Shown here: in pieces, positions 50,455 to 59,672 of the stretch
Position numbering within the stretch: position 1 is the stretch's first letter
How the letters are laid out: every line of letters starts with the position of its first letter
Origin: Cryobacterium aureum
GTDB taxonomy: Bacteria > Actinomycetota > Actinomycetes > Actinomycetales > Microbacteriaceae
Assembly: GCF_002954245.1 (NCBI RefSeq)
Contig: NZ_PPTG01000002.1
Coordinates: forward strand, 54,271-118,270
Direction: 5' to 3'
DNA length: 64,000 bases
Position numbers and translations under genes: made by a program
The notes under the pieces: generated by a model
What the model saw: the letters and a program-made list of their open reading frames with translations, nothing else
Databases searched by the model: none
Told to the model about the DNA's origin: nothing

Positions 50455-53375
50455 GCGGGGCCTTGTCTGTGGGGAGTCGGGCTCAGGGCAGGGGAATGGG
50501 GACGCTGTGCACTCGGCAATCCCGAGAAGTTCAGGGCGGCCAAGCGCTGTACCTCGGGTAGCCGCGCGGCGAGACGGTCGCGGTAGCTCGCCCGGTTGGC
50601 CAGCACTGCAAGGGCCACCGGAATCATGCGGTCGGCCAGGCCGACGCCCGGTTCGACGCACAGCTCCTGGGTGTCAAAGAGACGCATCATGCCGGCGACC
50701 TTGCCCTGGGTTGACAGGGCCACGGCCGGCACCTCGTGGAACATGGCCTGCACGGCCAGGTGCATGCGACCGGTCAGCACGATTTCGGCGCCGGCACACA
50801 GCCCGCGCACATCGGCCGGGCTGAGCAGCCGGTTCACCAGGACGACCCGGGAATCCGCCCCTTCAGCCTCGGCCACGCGGTCGAACACCGCCCGGCAGGC
50901 GGCCGCATCGTCGCCGCTGGTGCGCACAACGTGCGGCAGTAGTACCACCCGGAGCCCGTCCTCTAACAGCGCGGTGACAATTCGGGCGTACTCCGTGGTC
51001 TGGTCGAACCGGCGGCCGACCAGCGCGCTCGCGTTTACGACGGCGTAGCGGGCTGGCGTCGCCCCGAGATATTCCCTTACGGCCAGGCCGGAACTCGTTC
51101 GGGCGGCGAACACGGCGTCGGCGACATCCACCACGTTCTCGAAACGATCGGCGCGGGCGCGCTCGCCGGAGACCGGGTCGCGTAGCTGCAACCGCGTTCC
51201 CATCCGGCCGGCCCGGGCGAGCGACCGGCGCACCCCCACATTGGCGTGGCCGTTCCAGCTGAAGCCGAGAATGCGCGCTTCGACGCCCACGCTGCGCGCC
51301 AGGCTGGCAACATCCGCTCGCCGCGAGGAGGCGCGCACGCTGTAGGCGCCGTCCATGATGTCGGCGCCGATCACGGTCAGTGACAGGGCTCTGTAAAGTA
51401 CCGGAGCCAGCGAAGCCATGGCCTGGCGGTGCACCCGCCCAGTGCCGTAGACCAGGTGTGGAATCGGCACGAGCTGAGCCCGCCAGGCGTGCTGCGTGGG
51501 GATCCGCACGTCGGCCGGCCGACGCACGAGCACCTGCACCGGCCCATCCACGTTTTCGAGAAAAGTCTCGACCATGGCCTGATCGCCGATATTGCCCTCG
51601 CCGGGCGGGGCGACGAGCACGTGCGAACGCTGGGCGCGCGCATCGAGCGGGCGCAGCTGGTTTATTGCGCGTCGAAGCGCGCCGCGATCGCGCAGGTAGG
51701 GCAGAGCGGATGCCGCGGCCAAGCCGTGGACGACCCGGTCCAACCGGCGGATGATGCGCCGCCGGGTGCGGCCGGCCGTGCGGGTACGCGCGGGGGTGCG
51801 GGCGGGGGACAGCTGGTCGGAATCGGTGTTCGTGTCGGTATCAACGGTCGGGCTGCCCGATTTCGACGACCGTGCGGAGCGCAGAAAGCTGCGGGCTTGA
51901 GTGATCGAGCGCACATCTCGGCGAAAAATCGGCCAAATCAGCATGACGACGCCGATCGCGGCGAGCAGCGCGACCCCGCCGACGGCGACGCGAGCGAACG
52001 AAAGTTCAATCGGAATCCACTGCACGGCGGCCCAACTGACGCCGGTGGCGAAACCGTAGCCGAGAATGGCGCGCACGCCGGCCAGGAACATGGCGCGCGC
52101 CGGCGCATCCGTTACCCGGCTGATCCACGCGAGGCCGATCGGCCAGATCAGCGCGACACCGATCGAATACCCGGCGGCGACGCCGTAGACGCCCCAGAGC
52201 GAGCCGACCAGCACGAATGCCACGAGCAACGGCCGGGTGGTGAGGGCGAAATACAGGTTCTGTTTGGTGGCACCCTTTGACAGAAAAACCCAGTAGGTCG
52301 CATAGGCAGCGGCTTCGAAGAACCCGGCAATGGCGAGAATCTGAAAGATCGGTGCGGAGCCCAGCCACCGACTACCGAGGGCGATGCTGATGATTGGCAG
52401 GGCTTGGGCGCAGGAGAAGGCGAGCACGATGGTGACCGCGTGCAGCATGATGGTCTGCCCGAGCAGAATGAACCGGTCGTACTTGGGCGGGTCGTCCTGC
52501 AGCCTGGCCAACACCGGCAGGGCCACCCTGGTGGATGGACCGTTGATCTGGTTGAGCGGCAGTAGCAGCAGCTGGAAGGCCCTGTTGTAGAGGCCGAGCG
52601 GGCCGGCGCCGAGGGTGGCACCGATCACGATCGTGTCGGTGTTGCGACTGGCGTAGCCGAGCAACTGCGTGCCAGCCAGGTTCGACCCGAATACGATCAG
52701 GTGGCGCATGGGCGCGGCGCGGTGATACCAGCCGGGAAACCAGTTGGTGACCGGAATGAGAATGATGATGGTGAGAATGCCCTGGCTGATCTGCTGCCCG
52801 GCGAGAGCCCAGTAGCCGAAGCCGTTCAGTGCCATCACGATACCGACGAAGAGGCCGCCGACCTGCGCGCCGATCTCCGACCCGGCGAGGGCCACGAAGT
52901 GAAAGTTGCGGTTGAGGTCCGCTCGAAACTGGGTGGCCAGGCCGTTCAGCAGAAATGTTCCGGCGAGCACCTGGCTGAGCAGCACGAGCCGATCGTCGCC
53001 ATACAGGGTGGCGATGAGCGGGCTGAGCAACATCGCGAGCAGCATGAGCGCAAGCCCGATCACGCTGTTGATCCAGAACAGGTTGTCTTTCTGGTGCTGG
53101 CTCAGGTCGCGCACTTGAATGGCGGCCGACGACAGCCCGAAGTTGCGCAGCACCTCACCGACGCCGATGATCGCCGCGACCGAGGCGACCAGGCCGTAGT
53201 CGCTCGGGTCGAGCAGGCGCCCAAGCACGACGATGCCGCCGAGCTGCACGCCGATACGAATGAGCTGGCCGACCAGGGTGGTCGATGCTCCGCGCCCGGC
53301 GGTGCGGCCGAGTCCTGCGGTCGAGCGGGGTTTCTCCGGAACGTTGGGGGTTCCCGGCTGAATCGTCGCGGTCAA
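50451..53375 (-). CDS. Wzx-like polysaccharide flippase fused to a pyruvyltransferase domain
   Basis: A 974-aa two-domain protein. Residues 1 to about 490 are a MATE/PST-type flippase with 12-14 helices (VVLGRLLDPSDYGLVASVAA; GYASRNTDTIVIGATLGAG). A Ser/Thr/Arg/Pro-rich linker (about 490-560) leads to a polysaccharide-pyruvyltransferase domain (VLVAPPGEGNIGDQAMVETF; IVLTGRMHLAVQAMFHEVPA). The start is TTG at 53375, overlapping the previous stop, with GGCGGAG upstream. No stop or frameshift separates the domains. It would couple decoration with translocation of the lipid-linked unit. Confidence 0.85.
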   Translation of the reverse strand: MTATIQPGTPNVPEKPRSTAGLGRTAGRGASTTLVGQLIRIGVQLGGIVVLGRLLDPSDYGLVASVAAIIGVGEVLRNFGLSSAAIQVRDLSQHQKDNLFWINSVIGLALMLLAMLLSPLIATLYGDDRLVLLSQVLAGTFLLNGLATQFRADLNRNFHFVALAGSEIGAQVGGLFVGIVMALNGFGYWALAGQQISQGILTIIILIPVTNWFPGWYHRAAPMRHLIVFGSNLAGTQLLGYASRNTDTIVIGATLGAGPLGLYNRAFQLLLLPLNQINGPSTRVALPVLARLQDDPPKYDRFILLGQTIMLHAVTIVLAFSCAQALPIISIALGSRWLGSAPIFQILAIAGFFEAAAYATYWVFLSKGATKQNLYFALTTRPLLVAFVLVGSLWGVYGVAAGYSIGVALIWPIGLAWISRVTDAPARAMFLAGVRAILGYGFATGVSWAAVQWIPIELSFARVAVGGVALLAAIGVVMLIWPIFRRDVRSITQARSFLRSARSSKSGSPTVDTDTNTDSDQLSPARTPARTRTAGRTRRRIIRRLDRVVHGLAAASALPYLRDRGALRRAINQLRPLDARAQRSHVLVAPPGEGNIGDQAMVETFLENVDGPVQVLVRRPADVRIPTQHAWRAQLVPIPHLVYGTGRVHRQAMASLAPVLYRALSLTVIGADIMDGAYSVRASSRRADVASLARSVGVEARILGFSWNGHANVGVRRSLARAGRMGTRLQLRDPVSGERARADRFENVVDVADAVFAARTSSGLAVREYLGATPARYAVVNASALVGRRFDQTTEYARIVTALLEDGLRVVLLPHVVRTSGDDAAACRAVFDRVAEAEGADSRVVLVNRLLSPADVRGLCAGAEIVLTGRMHLAVQAMFHEVPAVALSTQGKVAGMMRLFDTQELCVEPGVGLADRMIPVALAVLANRASYRDRLAARLPEVQRLAALNFSGLPSAQRPHSPALSPTPHRQGPA

Positions 53376-54403
53376 CGGATGCTCCGCCCGGCGGTGCGCC
53401 CGGTTAGTTGCAGGGCCCGCAGGTAGGTGTGATAGCTCTGCAGGCCGAGCGTTTTCCAGTCGCGCCCGGAGAGTTGCGGGCGCGGGCGCGGGCCGGCTGC
53501 GCGCATCCGCTCGAGGGTGCCCAGTAGAATCTCTGGCGTGAGCTCGCCCTCATAGAGGTAGATCCAGTCGGGGCCGACTTCCTCGGCCAGGGCCAGGTTC
53601 GACGCCGTCGACGGCACGAGCACCGGGCGATCGAGCGACAGCGCTACGAGCAGCACACCCGAGTTGTGCATTTCGCGGTAGGGCAGCACGACCAGCTCGG
53701 CCCCACCGACCTCGACCACCAATTCTTCGTCGGAGACGAAACGCAGCACCGAGCTGATGCGCGCATCGCGGGCGGCTTGCGTGCTGATGATCTCACCGAG
53801 CCCGCTCGAGGGCCGACCCACAATGCGCAGCGCGAGGTCCGGGTCGGGTAGGGCCCGGAACACCTGAAGCAGCGTTTCAACGCCCTTGTACGGGCGGATC
53901 AAACCGAAATAGAGGATGCGCCCCTGCACCGGGTCGGGCAGCGGCATGCTCCTGAAACGGTCGCGATAATGACCGTGCAAAATGGTGACCGCCCGAGACT
54001 CCGGTTCGACCGGTGTGGTCGGGTTGAGCCGGATGATGAGGGCCGTGCGGGCATCGAGCGCGTCGAGCGCGCGGGTTTCGGCGTCGTGACCGGCTTCGTG
54101 CGGGGTCAGGTTGTGCGCGGTGCGCACGATCGGAATGCGCTGCAGCCTGGCGCGCAGCAGCAGTGCATACAGCGCACCGCGGCGGAGCCGGGCCTTCAGC
54201 GGCCTCGGCGCGCGAATGAGCAGCTCCGGCCAGTGCACGTGAAAAACGTCATAGCGGCCGAGCAGCGCGGTGCGCCAGGAGAAGAATCGCATGGTCACCG
54301 CATCGGGTGCGCCCTCGACGACCTGGTTGACGTACCGGGTGCTGCCGTCGGGCGGACTCAGTGATTGCAAGACTGTCAGGTTTACTTTAATCGCGGTCAT
54401 CAT
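53372..54403 (-). CDS. Glycosyltransferase (GT-B, GT4-like)
   Basis: A 343-aa enzyme: GRYDVFHVHWPELLIR, IPIVRTAHNLTPHEAG, GRILYFGLIRPYKGVETLLQ and LVVLPYREMHNSGVLLVALS. The start was set at ATG 54403 (GGGGA 6 nt upstream) rather than 54409. It overlaps the flippase fusion by 4 bp. Confidence 0.85.
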   Translation of the reverse strand: MMTAIKVNLTVLQSLSPPDGSTRYVNQVVEGAPDAVTMRFFSWRTALLGRYDVFHVHWPELLIRAPRPLKARLRRGALYALLLRARLQRIPIVRTAHNLTPHEAGHDAETRALDALDARTALIIRLNPTTPVEPESRAVTILHGHYRDRFRSMPLPDPVQGRILYFGLIRPYKGVETLLQVFRALPDPDLALRIVGRPSSGLGEIISTQAARDARISSVLRFVSDEELVVEVGGAELVVLPYREMHNSGVLLVALSLDRPVLVPSTASNLALAEEVGPDWIYLYEGELTPEILLGTLERMRAAGPRPRPQLSGRDWKTLGLQSYHTYLRALQLTGRTAGRSIR

Positions 54404-54489
54404 GCCCATTCCCCTTGCGGGCCGGTGAAACGGATCGGCTCAAACGTGAGAATCTGTCGGTTTAGCGTAGCGTGCGGGTGGCTCGAGCG

Positions 54490-55929
54490 TCAGAGCTGCG
54501 CATACCCCCGTTTGGGGTGTACGAAAGCCCGTCGCGTAGTGGGCGCGCGGCCGGGCTCGAGCGGGCCGGCGGCATCCGCTCGGGTGGGGTTCAACGCCAG
54601 AATCAGCAGCAGGCCGAGCAGCAGGTGCATCGGTCGCAGGGCGTCGATAGCGTTGAAACCGGCGATGCAGATCGTGTACGCCACCAGGGCTGCGGCCGCG
54701 CCGACCGCCCGGCGGGACAACGCGTGCGCGATGGCCGAGCCGATCATGAGCAGGAACAGCACCAGGCCGGGCAGCCCGATGCTGATGAGCAGCTGCAGCA
54801 GCGAGTTCTCGATGGTGACCTCGTTGAACAGGCGCCCGGTGATGCCAGAGGTGCCAGGGCCCGAGCCGATCCAGCCGGCGAGGTTCGCTGCCTGCACCGA
54901 CACCCACACGCCGAGATCGCGGGCCTGTGAAGACAGTTCGGCTTCGACGGAGTTGTTGCGGGCGGTGAAGGCGTCGAACTGGAACAATCCCACCACCGCG
55001 ATGACAAAGAGCCCGGCCAGCAGCGCGAATTTGCCCCAGCGCTTTTCGCCGCGCAGCATGAGGGCTGCCGCGTAGGCGAAACCGATGGCGATGGCAGCGG
55101 CGAGAATCGCCCCGCGCGAGACGGTGGCGACCAGGCCGAGGCCGCTGAAGACGGCGGCGGCGAGGGCGGGCTTGGAGTTCTCCCGAAGCCAGACGCCAAT
55201 GGCCAGGGCGCAGGCGACGGAAAAAAACAGGGCGGCGAAGAGCGGATGCCCGAATGACGCGTCGGCCCGATACACCGACCAGTGCTGGTGGTCGGTCAGC
55301 CCGAGCACCGAGAACAGGCTGCCCCAGATCGGGTTGAAGCGCAAAACACCTTCGACAACCGCGTAGGCGCCGAGCCAGGCGCCGAGCAGCAGCCAGGTTC
55401 GACGAATCCAGTACGCCTCCCGGGTGCTGGTTCCGATGCACAGCGGCAGCAACACGGCGGCACTGAAGCTGATCATCCAGCCCAGGCTCGCCTGCAGGTC
55501 GGTGGTCCGCGCAAGGGTGAACAGCGTCCAGACCAGAAACAGCAGGGCGAAGTAGCGGGTGGCTGACCGGAAGCGGGCCGGCGGGGTCGCGGGGCCGGCA
55601 TCCGTTTTCGTCGGTAGCAGGCGTCTTATGGCCCAGATGACGATGATCATGGTGGTTAGCGGCAGAGCGCCGATCGGGCCGTCCTGCGGCAGGATGCGCG
55701 CCGGAACCAGCGCGAAGGTCACGAGCGCGACGGCCGGCAGGATGTGCGCCGGCAGCAGGAACAAGGTGACGACGGCGGCAAAGGCGAGCAGGGTGAGCGG
55801 AATCAGAATGATGCCAACGGTGGTGATGAATCGTGGCAGCACCACGCTCGCCACAATGACGAACAGGGCGGCGAACACGACCAGAACGACCGGCGTGCTG
55901 CGCAATCGGCGCAGAGTGGAATCGAACAT
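54490..55929 (-). CDS. O-antigen ligase/polymerase (Wzy-like) membrane protein
   Basis: A 479-aa protein with about 11-12 hydrophobic segments, a large periplasmic-type loop (about 240-330) and the GIGSTREAYWIRR/LRFNPIWGSLF/DHQHWSVYRADASFGHP region typical of the Wzy/WaaL superfamily. It probably polymerises repeat units outside the membrane. It precedes the GT genes in the leftward arm. Confidence 0.85.
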   Translation of the reverse strand: MFDSTLRRLRSTPVVLVVFAALFVIVASVVLPRFITTVGIILIPLTLLAFAAVVTLFLLPAHILPAVALVTFALVPARILPQDGPIGALPLTTMIIVIWAIRRLLPTKTDAGPATPPARFRSATRYFALLFLVWTLFTLARTTDLQASLGWMISFSAAVLLPLCIGTSTREAYWIRRTWLLLGAWLGAYAVVEGVLRFNPIWGSLFSVLGLTDHQHWSVYRADASFGHPLFAALFFSVACALAIGVWLRENSKPALAAAVFSGLGLVATVSRGAILAAAIAIGFAYAAALMLRGEKRWGKFALLAGLFVIAVVGLFQFDAFTARNNSVEAELSSQARDLGVWVSVQAANLAGWIGSGPGTSGITGRLFNEVTIENSLLQLLISIGLPGLVLFLLMIGSAIAHALSRRAVGAAAALVAYTICIAGFNAIDALRPMHLLLGLLLILALNPTRADAAGPLEPGRAPTTRRAFVHPKRGYAQL

Positions 55930-56059
55930 CGGCCGCCTCGGATGGTAGTGGCGCAGGAATGGATCGGGTATCGCGCAGCACTATTGGTGCGAATAGCCGC
56001 AACGATAACACGTGAGTTTTCCTCAACGCCAGCGGAACAGCTGAAAACCGGTATTCGGG

Positions 56060-56626
56060 TCAGCAGGACGGTGTGAACTGGGCCTTCACGAATCCGGCAC
56101 TCTGGTACGCGAATTGGTAGGCCCAGGTGCCGGGATCCATGGGCTGGGCGGCGCCGATCACCGCGAGTTCCCCGGCGAAGCACCGGCTGATCTGCACCCG
56201 GGCCCGGCTCACGTGATAGCTCGAGGTGACCACGATCACCCGGTTCCAGCCGCGTTCGGTCGCAAACGCCGCGATCGCCTCTGCCTCACCGCGGGTCGTC
56301 GTGGGGTGCGGATCGAAACACTCCACCGTAATCGCCGTGCCCGGTACCGGCACCGCTCGTGCACACAGATTCGCCGGTCGGGTATCACCGCCGAACGCAT
56401 CCGAGATAAAGATATTCCCGCTGTACCCGGCTTCGGCGAGATGCACGGCCTTCGCCACCACGGCGGCGCTGCCGAGTCCGCCGAGTACGACGATGGCGTC
56501 GGCGGAGACCGGTTGGTCCTCGCGGGGAAACATAACGGTTCGCGTGGTGACCGCCAGTAGCCCCACGGTCAGAAGTACCAGGCCGGTGAGCACGATCAAC
56601 GCGCGCTGCCGGCGGGGTCGTCTCAC
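56060..56626 (-). CDS. YdcF/DUF218-family protein
   Basis: A 188-aa protein with an N-terminal TM helix (LIVLTGLVLLTVGLLAV) and a DUF218 domain: DAIVVLGGLGSAAVVAKAVH, TTRGEAEAIAAFATERG, IVVTSSYHVSRARVQISR. The start at GTG 56626 overlaps the acyltransferase stop; a longer frame is antisense. Family members are linked to envelope biogenesis (SanA/ElyC type); enzymatic role uncertain. Confidence 0.8.
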   Translation of the reverse strand: MRRPRRQRALIVLTGLVLLTVGLLAVTTRTVMFPREDQPVSADAIVVLGGLGSAAVVAKAVHLAEAGYSGNIFISDAFGGDTRPANLCARAVPVPGTAITVECFDPHPTTTRGEAEAIAAFATERGWNRVIVVTSSYHVSRARVQISRCFAGELAVIGAAQPMDPGTWAYQFAYQSAGFVKAQFTPSC

Positions 56627-57717
56627 TCGTTGAGCGGCAGCATCCGCTCTGCTGGTCGGGCTTCCACCGCCGCGGCCGGAGGGCGACCGGAGAACCAGGA
56701 CGGCACGGAGAACCCGTAGCGCAGCACCGGCAGGTCGCGCACCAGGCGCCAACACAACAGCGAGGCAGCGACGGCGCCTCCGGCGACCAGCACGGGCAGC
56801 ACCGGACCGAGGCGGTCGAGCCAGGTCTGCCCCCGCCCGAGCAGTAGCAGGCTGGTCAGGGCTGAGACGAAGAGAACGTGCACCACGTAGATGGGCAGGG
56901 TGTTGCGGCCCACGTAGGTCAGCCAGGTGAACGCGCGAAAGCCCACCAGGAAGCGCGCCAGGAGCAGGCCGGAGCCGAGGGCGGCGAGGCTCACCAGCAC
57001 GAGGCTGCCGGTGATGAACGGCACCCGGGCATCGACGGTGAGGATCACCCCGGCCAGCACGAGGAAGCCCGCGCCGAAACCGAGCCCGAGCCAGAGGGCG
57101 CCCAACCGGCTCGGCCGGTTGACGAAGGCCAGGATCCGCTCGCGCAGGTAGCAGCCGAGTAGAAAGTACACGAAATAGCGGCCGATGCCGTTCCAGGCGA
57201 TGTTGCCGGTGTCGGCGCGCGCGAAGAACAACACCGACAGCACGGCGGCACCGCCGATCTGCACCCGCCAGTCGACCCGGTTTCGCAGCAGCTTCGCGGC
57301 CACGAAGAACAAAGCGAGGGCATAGAGAAACCAGAGTCCGTTGCTCGGTCGCACCGGGGCGAGCAGCAGGTCGACCGGGTTGGTCTCATCGAAGCCAGCG
57401 GGGTTGGGCAGCAGGGAGAAATAACCGAAACGGATGACCGTCCACAGTAGGAGCGCCCACACCAGCAGGCTCAGCCGGGTGCGCCACAGGGCCGGCCAGG
57501 TGCGTTTGATGATCGAGCCGGCAAAGAGCCCGGAGGCGAGAAAGAACAGCGGCATGCGAAACACGATGAAGACGAGATTGATCTTGTTCCAGAGTTCGGG
57601 GGCCAGACCGGAAAGAACCGTCCACTGCACGGCATGCGCCAGGGCTACGAGCAGAATGGCAATGCCCTTGGCGCCGTCGACCCAGTTGACCCGGGTGCGA
57701 TCGATTGCGCTGCCCAC
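56623..57717 (-). CDS. Acyltransferase-3 family membrane protein
   Basis: A 364-aa protein with about ten TM helices, opening NWVDGAKGIAILLVALAHA and containing PLFFLASGLFAGS. No SGNH domain. It probably O-acylates the EPS. GTG start with AGAGG upstream; its stop overlaps YdcF. The Tat hydrolase gene lies 13 bp upstream. Confidence 0.85.
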   Translation of the reverse strand: MGSAIDRTRVNWVDGAKGIAILLVALAHAVQWTVLSGLAPELWNKINLVFIVFRMPLFFLASGLFAGSIIKRTWPALWRTRLSLLVWALLLWTVIRFGYFSLLPNPAGFDETNPVDLLLAPVRPSNGLWFLYALALFFVAAKLLRNRVDWRVQIGGAAVLSVLFFARADTGNIAWNGIGRYFVYFLLGCYLRERILAFVNRPSRLGALWLGLGFGAGFLVLAGVILTVDARVPFITGSLVLVSLAALGSGLLLARFLVGFRAFTWLTYVGRNTLPIYVVHVLFVSALTSLLLLGRGQTWLDRLGPVLPVLVAGGAVAASLLCWRLVRDLPVLRYGFSVPSWFSGRPPAAAVEARPAERMLPLNE

Positions 57718-57730
57718 TAGGACCTCTCTA

Positions 57731-58609
57731 TCAGACCGACCACTGTGCGAAGGTTTTGATCATGTCGGTGTGGGCAAAACCCGGCGTCCCGTGGGCGAGC
57801 GTGTGGTACATCACTTGGGCATTGGCGGCGACCGGCTTGATCTTATTAATCAGGGCGAGGCCATTCCTGCTCGGCACGACGACGTTATCGGGGTGGGCAT
57901 CATCGGAGACGAGCACCTTGACCCGGCTGTTGGTCCATGGGGTCGCGCTGATGCGTGCGGGGTTGGTTCCCTTGATCAGGGTGAGGTCGTTGCCGTAGGC
58001 GTCTCCGACGTGGGCCTGGTTCTTGGTGTCGTAGGCGTAGAGCCACTCGTTGTCATAGAGACCGTTGACCATGTACAGGCCGCGAATATACGGGATGAGC
58101 TTCTTGCCGTAGGTGTAGCAGGCCAGCGACCCGCCAAACGAGGTGGCGCGCAGAAAGTTGCGGCGCACGGTGTAGAGCGAATTCAGATAGGTCCAGGCGT
58201 TCTTCTGGGCCGTGGTGGCGATGGAGTTGGTGTACTGGGTGCCGCCGGCGTTGATGCAGATGGCGATGCTGTTCTGGTCGACCACCAGTTCGCCGGGGTA
58301 TTTGAAGCCGCCGTTGAGGGCGTTGTGGGAGCTGGAGGCCGCGTGATAGAACCACACGGCACCGATTGCGGCGGTCGAGTTCATTGAGATTGTCTGGGGA
58401 ATGAACAGGCGCGCGCGGTCGCCGCCGATGTTCACTTCGACGTTGTCGTAGAGCTTCCTGCCCTTCTGGGTGAGCACGTTGGAGAGGCGCGAGATCTCTC
58501 CAGGTAGTTTCGGGGCGGTAGCAGCGAACGCGGCGGGTGCGCCGAGCGCACCAAAACCGAGCGTGGCTGCGCCAGCAGTTGACAAAGTGAGAAACTCTCG
58601 ACGCTTCAT
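57731..58609 (-). CDS. Tat-exported alpha/beta-hydrolase-like protein
   Basis: A 292-aa protein. The start at ATG 58609 gives a twin-arginine signal (KRREFLTLSTAGAATLGFG) ending in APAAFAA. The mature part has a hydrolase-like core: FYHAASSSHNALNGG, RATSFGGSLACYTYGKK (Ser in S-F-G-G-S) and LAHGTPGFAHTDM (His). It could be an esterase or deacetylase acting on the EPS. The longer ORF from 58744 lacks support. Same operon as the acyltransferase. Confidence 0.78.
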   Translation of the reverse strand: MKRREFLTLSTAGAATLGFGALGAPAAFAATAPKLPGEISRLSNVLTQKGRKLYDNVEVNIGGDRARLFIPQTISMNSTAAIGAVWFYHAASSSHNALNGGFKYPGELVVDQNSIAICINAGGTQYTNSIATTAQKNAWTYLNSLYTVRRNFLRATSFGGSLACYTYGKKLIPYIRGLYMVNGLYDNEWLYAYDTKNQAHVGDAYGNDLTLIKGTNPARISATPWTNSRVKVLVSDDAHPDNVVVPSRNGLALINKIKPVAANAQVMYHTLAHGTPGFAHTDMIKTFAQWSV

Positions 58610-58655
58610 TCTGCCGAAGATAGCAGAGAGAAACGACGAGGTCCAACCCGAAATG

Positions 58656-59129
58656 TTAGCGAAGGTGGATTGGGTGGGGCGTCGGACGTGGTCCCAGGGT
58701 GAACCGCAGCACGACGAGCGCGAGAATCGTGCCGAATACTGCACCGATACTATTAGCGACCACGTCGTTCACGGTCGCGAACCGTTCGGGCAGAAAAATC
58801 AGCTGGCCCAGCTCGATCATGGCGCTGATCAGGGCGCCGGCCACGGGGCCGAGCCACCAGCGGCGCGCTCCGGCGAGCACAACGACGAGCAGGCCGACCG
58901 GAACGAACAGCGCGACATTGGCGGTGAACTCAATGGTGTCGTAGCCGAACCGGTTCGGCATCCCGTGTGCGTGCAACCAGGTCACGAAAGCTCCGATCGA
59001 CCCGTGCACGTCGCGGTCGACCGGCGTGGGCCAAAACGCGATCAGGGCGAGCGCCGCCAGGTAGACCAGAGTGATCCACAGGGCGCCGCGGCGCAGCAGG
59101 CTATGTCGACGTCGTCGAATCGCGATCAT
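58656..59129 (-). CDS. VanZ-family protein
   Basis: A 157-aa protein with four or five TM helices and the VanZ-like pattern (TIEFTANVALFVPVGLLVVV; ELGQLIFLPERFATVNDVVANSIGAVFG). VanZ homologs are widespread and only some affect glycopeptide resistance; here a general envelope role is likely. ATG start. Upstream end of the leftward arm. Confidence 0.85.
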   Translation of the reverse strand: MIAIRRRRHSLLRRGALWITLVYLAALALIAFWPTPVDRDVHGSIGAFVTWLHAHGMPNRFGYDTIEFTANVALFVPVGLLVVVLAGARRWWLGPVAGALISAMIELGQLIFLPERFATVNDVVANSIGAVFGTILALVVLRFTLGPRPTPHPIHLR

Positions 59130-59159
59130 GGCCCCTCCTGCTTGTTCGTCAACTCTGCC

Positions 59160-59469
59160 TTACCCAGCGGTAGCGGCTGGCCCGTTGCCGGCGAACAAAG
59201 CCAGGCCCGTGAAGAAGACCCACTTGTGGCCGTACCGGTCGCCGACCCGGCCCGCCGGAATAAGCGCGAGGCCGAAGGCGAGGGCGTAACCGGAGATGAT
59301 CCACGACAGGGTGGCCCCGCTGGCGTCGAGGCTCGTGCGGATGCTCGGCAGCGCTCACGATAGTCGTGTCCAGCAGCGCCATGAACATGCCGACCAGCAG
59401 CACAACCAGCGCCTGCCAGGCGCGGCGTGGAACGACGGATGCTGGGGGGATGACGGGCGTAGAAGACAC
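59160..59469 (-). pseudogene. MFS drug-transporter fragment, frameshifted and truncated
   Basis: Starts like an EmrB/DHA2 transporter (RAWQALVVLLVGMFMALLDT, then TIVSAA). A frameshift near 59350 moves the continuation LPSIRTSLDASG and WIISGYALAFGLALIPAGR, then VGDRYGHKWVFFTGLALFAG, into another frame, ending at a stop at 59160. Only about 100 of the usual 450 or more residues remain, so it is dead. Confidence 0.85.
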
Positions 59470-59483
59470 AGGAGATACTACAA

Positions 59484-59520
59484 CGAAACCCCCGCTCGGC
59501 TTGAGCGGAGGTTTCGTTTT
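59484..59520. terminator. Hairpin terminator between the MFS remnant and tRNA-Pro
   Basis: CGAAACC...CGCTC pairs with GAGCG...GGTTTCG around GGCTT. On the plus strand it is followed by TTTTA. It lies just downstream of the leftward tRNA-Pro and could stop transcription from either side. Confidence 0.7.
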
Positions 59521-59535
59521 ATATTGCTATTACTG

Positions 59536-59609
59536 TCGGGGTAACAGGATTTGAACCTGCGACCTCGTCGTCCCGAACGACGCGCGCTACCAAGCTGCGC
59601 CATACCCCG
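59536..59609 (-). tRNA. tRNA-Pro (anticodon CGG)
   Basis: 74 nt on the minus strand: acceptor arms CGGGGTA/TACCCCG, GGCGCAGCTTGGTAGCGC D-arm, anticodon stem CGTCG with loop TTCGGGA giving CGG, T-arm with GGTTCAAATCC. CCA is not encoded. Confidence 0.96.
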
Positions 59610-59672
59610 ATGGCCCGTGGGCCTCAATCAGTATAGGCGCTCACACCCTCCCGCGACGAATTGAGTCGGCAG

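Noticed and set aside
53372-53375. Frame break at the start of the flippase fusion because of its TTG start
   Set aside because: TTG overlapping the previous stop with GGCGGAG upstream matches the coupled starts of its neighbours.
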